This document shows, piece by piece, positions 32,992-34,403 of a DNA stretch of 34,403 nt. Made by a program: the position numbers and the translations under genes. The DNA lies in the NCBI GenBank assembly GCA_005804885.1, contig SYOX01000094.1:1-34403 (forward strand), read 5' to 3'. This DNA comes from Pseudomonadota bacterium (GTDB lineage Bacteria; Myxococcota_A; Bradymonadia; Bradymonadales; GCA-2716585). Each line of letters opens with the position of its first letter. Positions within the stretch are counted from its first letter, which is position 1. The notes under the pieces are model-generated. The model searched no databases and was not told the origin of the DNA. It saw nothing but the letters and a program-made list of their open reading frames with translations.

Positions 32992-34332
32992 ATGAGCAAG
33001 TGCCCGAGATGCATTGAGGAAGGCGTTCACGAGAGTGCGGATTGTCCCCACGGTGACGCTCTCCTTGGTGATTCCACTCCGCACGGCGGGGGACTGCCCC
33101 AGCCTGCTCCGAGCCTCTTGAGGGGAGGTTCCGAAGAGAGCGTTGAAGCCTCGGGTGCCCCTTCTGGTCTGGGGTGGGACAGAAGGCTCGTGTTCACTGC
33201 GGTTGCATTGGTTCTTATTGCAAGTTTTATCGTATCTGCAATGCTGGGGTGCGCATTTTTGCTGGTGGCATCGTCAGAAATGTTCAGGGGTGACTTCTTC
33301 GTGCAGGAGCCGCCATTCAATCTTGAGAATCCAGATGGAGAGCGAGCTAGGGAGCTGTTTTCTAGATCTGTGACATCATCGGCTTGGGAACAACTGAGGG
33401 CGGCTCCAGCCAATGTTCAGAGTGAGTGGATAAAGGTTGTTGAGAGAGAACTCTTGACGCTGTTGGAGGCATCAGGAAGCACGCGTGATTTCTGTAATAG
33501 ATACATGGAGATGCCCACTCCCCCCGCGCCAACAGAGCGTTGGCGGGAGGTGAGAAGGGCTTGTGACTCTTTCCTTGAGGGCGATGGAGAACTGGCCACC
33601 GCCCAACGGGAGAATGCCGCTATTGAATACAGAAGATCAGAGATCAAGAGACGGCTTGAGGAGGCTTACGGTAACCATGCAAAAGCCGAGATTGCGGCAG
33701 GGGTTGTAAGTCAAGGTCTTTATGTGTTGTCCGGTTTTATTGTCGGTTTGGATCATCCCAGGTACGAGGTCGGCGACATTCTTCTCGTCAATCCGAATGG
33801 TTTCTCATGCATCACATCGATAAAATGCATAGTTACTGGGTATTTGAGTGTGGTCGCGCGGGGAGGGGTTGGAGAGCGTGCCTTGCTCACGGTTCAAGAC
33901 ACCGTCATTACATCTGAAGGCGCGTTTAGAATGTTGGTCTACAAGAAAGACGATGAACTGGTTGATCTTAAGACTGGTGGCGTTGCGCAATGGAGTTCTT
34001 TTGAGGAGGCGTCGCCGGAAGCGTGGAATAGGGCGCGGCAGAAGGTGCTGGATTGCCAGTTGGAAATATTAACAATTGAACGAGAGCTCCAGAATTTGGA
34101 GAAACCTCGAGATCTGTCGACGCTTGAGGAGAGGGTTGAACACCTTAGGTCTTCGCTCGTAAGTGTTTTGGATGCGACTTCGCAGAAAGTTGGTTTGAAT
34201 GCTGATGGTGTGGAATCGGGTGAGGGCATGGACTCGCCAGCAAGTGGTGATGAAGAGGTCAGTGAGCCTATCCCAGTAACGTATAGAAGGTGTAAAGTGG
34301 CCTCGTGGACATCGAAGATGACGACGAGGTGA
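32992..34332 (+). CDS. Unknown 446-aa membrane protein with N-terminal Cys/His cluster
   Basis: No family is recognised. The N-terminus carries CPRC (4-7) and CPH (18-20), a possible zinc-binding cluster, then a Pro/Gly-rich linker. One membrane span lies at ~66-93 (LVFTAVALVLIASFIVSAML), followed by a ~350-residue domain with two likely coiled coils (RRSEIKRRLEEAYG; LEILTIERELQNLE) and a central beta-rich part. The start is the ATG at 32992 with AAGGAGGG upstream; the frame also opens with a TTG at 32953. Codon use is less GC-rich than pglW. The stop is four bases before a transposase-like start, so the last ~20 residues (YRRCKVASWTSK) may be encoded by the insertion sequence and the natural C-terminus may be lost. 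It diverges from the BREX operon. Confidence 0.75.
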   Translation: MSKCPRCIEEGVHESADCPHGDALLGDSTPHGGGLPQPAPSLLRGGSEESVEASGAPSGLGWDRRLVFTAVALVLIASFIVSAMLGCAFLLVASSEMFRGDFFVQEPPFNLENPDGERARELFSRSVTSSAWEQLRAAPANVQSEWIKVVERELLTLLEASGSTRDFCNRYMEMPTPPAPTERWREVRRACDSFLEGDGELATAQRENAAIEYRRSEIKRRLEEAYGNHAKAEIAAGVVSQGLYVLSGFIVGLDHPRYEVGDILLVNPNGFSCITSIKCIVTGYLSVVARGGVGERALLTVQDTVITSEGAFRMLVYKKDDELVDLKTGGVAQWSSFEEASPEAWNRARQKVLDCQLEILTIERELQNLEKPRDLSTLEERVEHLRSSLVSVLDATSQKVGLNADGVESGEGMDSPASGDEEVSEPIPVTYRRCKVASWTSKMTTR

Positions 34333-34336
34333 GACG

Positions 34337-34403
34337 ATGGCAGGACGGTTTGAGGGGCTCAGCGATCTGGAATGGCAACTCTTCGCGGACCTGTTTCCTG
34401 TGC
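34337..34403 (+). CDS. N-terminus of IS5-type transposase (cut by window end)
   Basis: Only 22 codons are present: MAGRFEGLSDLEWQLFADLF, then PV. The (F)EGLSDLEWxLFxDLFP pattern is the typical start of IS5-family (DUF4096-type) transposases. GAGGTGAG lies a few bases upstream of the ATG. The rest of the gene and the right end of the element are outside the window, so the family call and intactness cannot be confirmed. The left terminal repeat should lie within the last ~70 bases of the preceding gene. Confidence 0.55.
   Translation, partial: MAGRFEGLSDLEWQLFADLFPV

Overview
The window is high-GC bacterial chromosome carrying an accessory (defence-island type) region. Core genes have very GC-rich third positions; one counted 60-base block inside pglX is 77% GC. 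The gene content (a type 2 BREX locus, kinase-rich proteins, a Ycf46-like ATPase) would suit a myxobacterium-like or Bradymonas-like deltaproteobacterium, or another high-GC lineage. That assignment is an inference, since the window has no rRNA or other phylogenetic marker.

Left edge (1-2267). Two small coupled minus-strand genes (209-463 unknown; 460-708 winged-helix-like plus zinc ribbon) diverge from a small Cro/C1-like HTH gene (963-1253). A decayed histidine-kinase C-terminus (1282-1440, minus) follows. Then comes about 0.8 kb without a recognisable gene, holding a perfect 16-bp inverted repeat (1849-1886).

Left flank (2268-6468, plus). Two lower-GC genes encode predicted membrane-associated proteins: 793 aa with a glycine-zipper hydrophobic core, and 558 aa with an N-terminal anchor containing ten consecutive valines. 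They converge on the main operon.

Main operon (32604 down to 6547, minus). Nine genes are tightly packed, several with ATGA stop/start overlaps. Six match the defined BREX type 2 (Pgl) set in order: pglW, pglX, pglY, pglZ, brxD, brxHI. Three others are not part of that set. Two sit between pglW and pglX: a 303-aa glycine-zipper protein and, coupled to it, a Ycf46-like AAA+ ATPase fused to a C-terminal pentapeptide-repeat domain. The third closes the operon: a 1511-aa protein joining an Fe-S PD-(D/E)XK nuclease (RecB/Cas4-like), an RNase H-like domain and a UPF1/Dna2-like SF1 helicase. By analogy with known BREX, PglX would mark host DNA, PglW/PglY/PglZ/BrxD/BrxHI would sense or block phage DNA, and the extra nuclease-helicase and the membrane/ATPase pair could add effector functions. 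That added role is inference.

Right flank (32605-34403). A divergent intergenic region holds a plausible promoter for the operon. A plus-strand gene follows for a 446-aa protein with a Cys/His cluster, one membrane span and coiled coils, on the same general plan as the left-flank membrane proteins. Four bases beyond its stop begins a truncated reading frame resembling an IS5-type transposase N-terminus, so the right boundary is probably an insertion sequence.

Most interesting: the BREX-2 variant with the inserted glycine-zipper / Ycf46-pentapeptide pair; the terminal three-domain nuclease-helicase; the low-GC mosaic block in the PglX specificity region; and homopolymeric G/C tracts in pglW.
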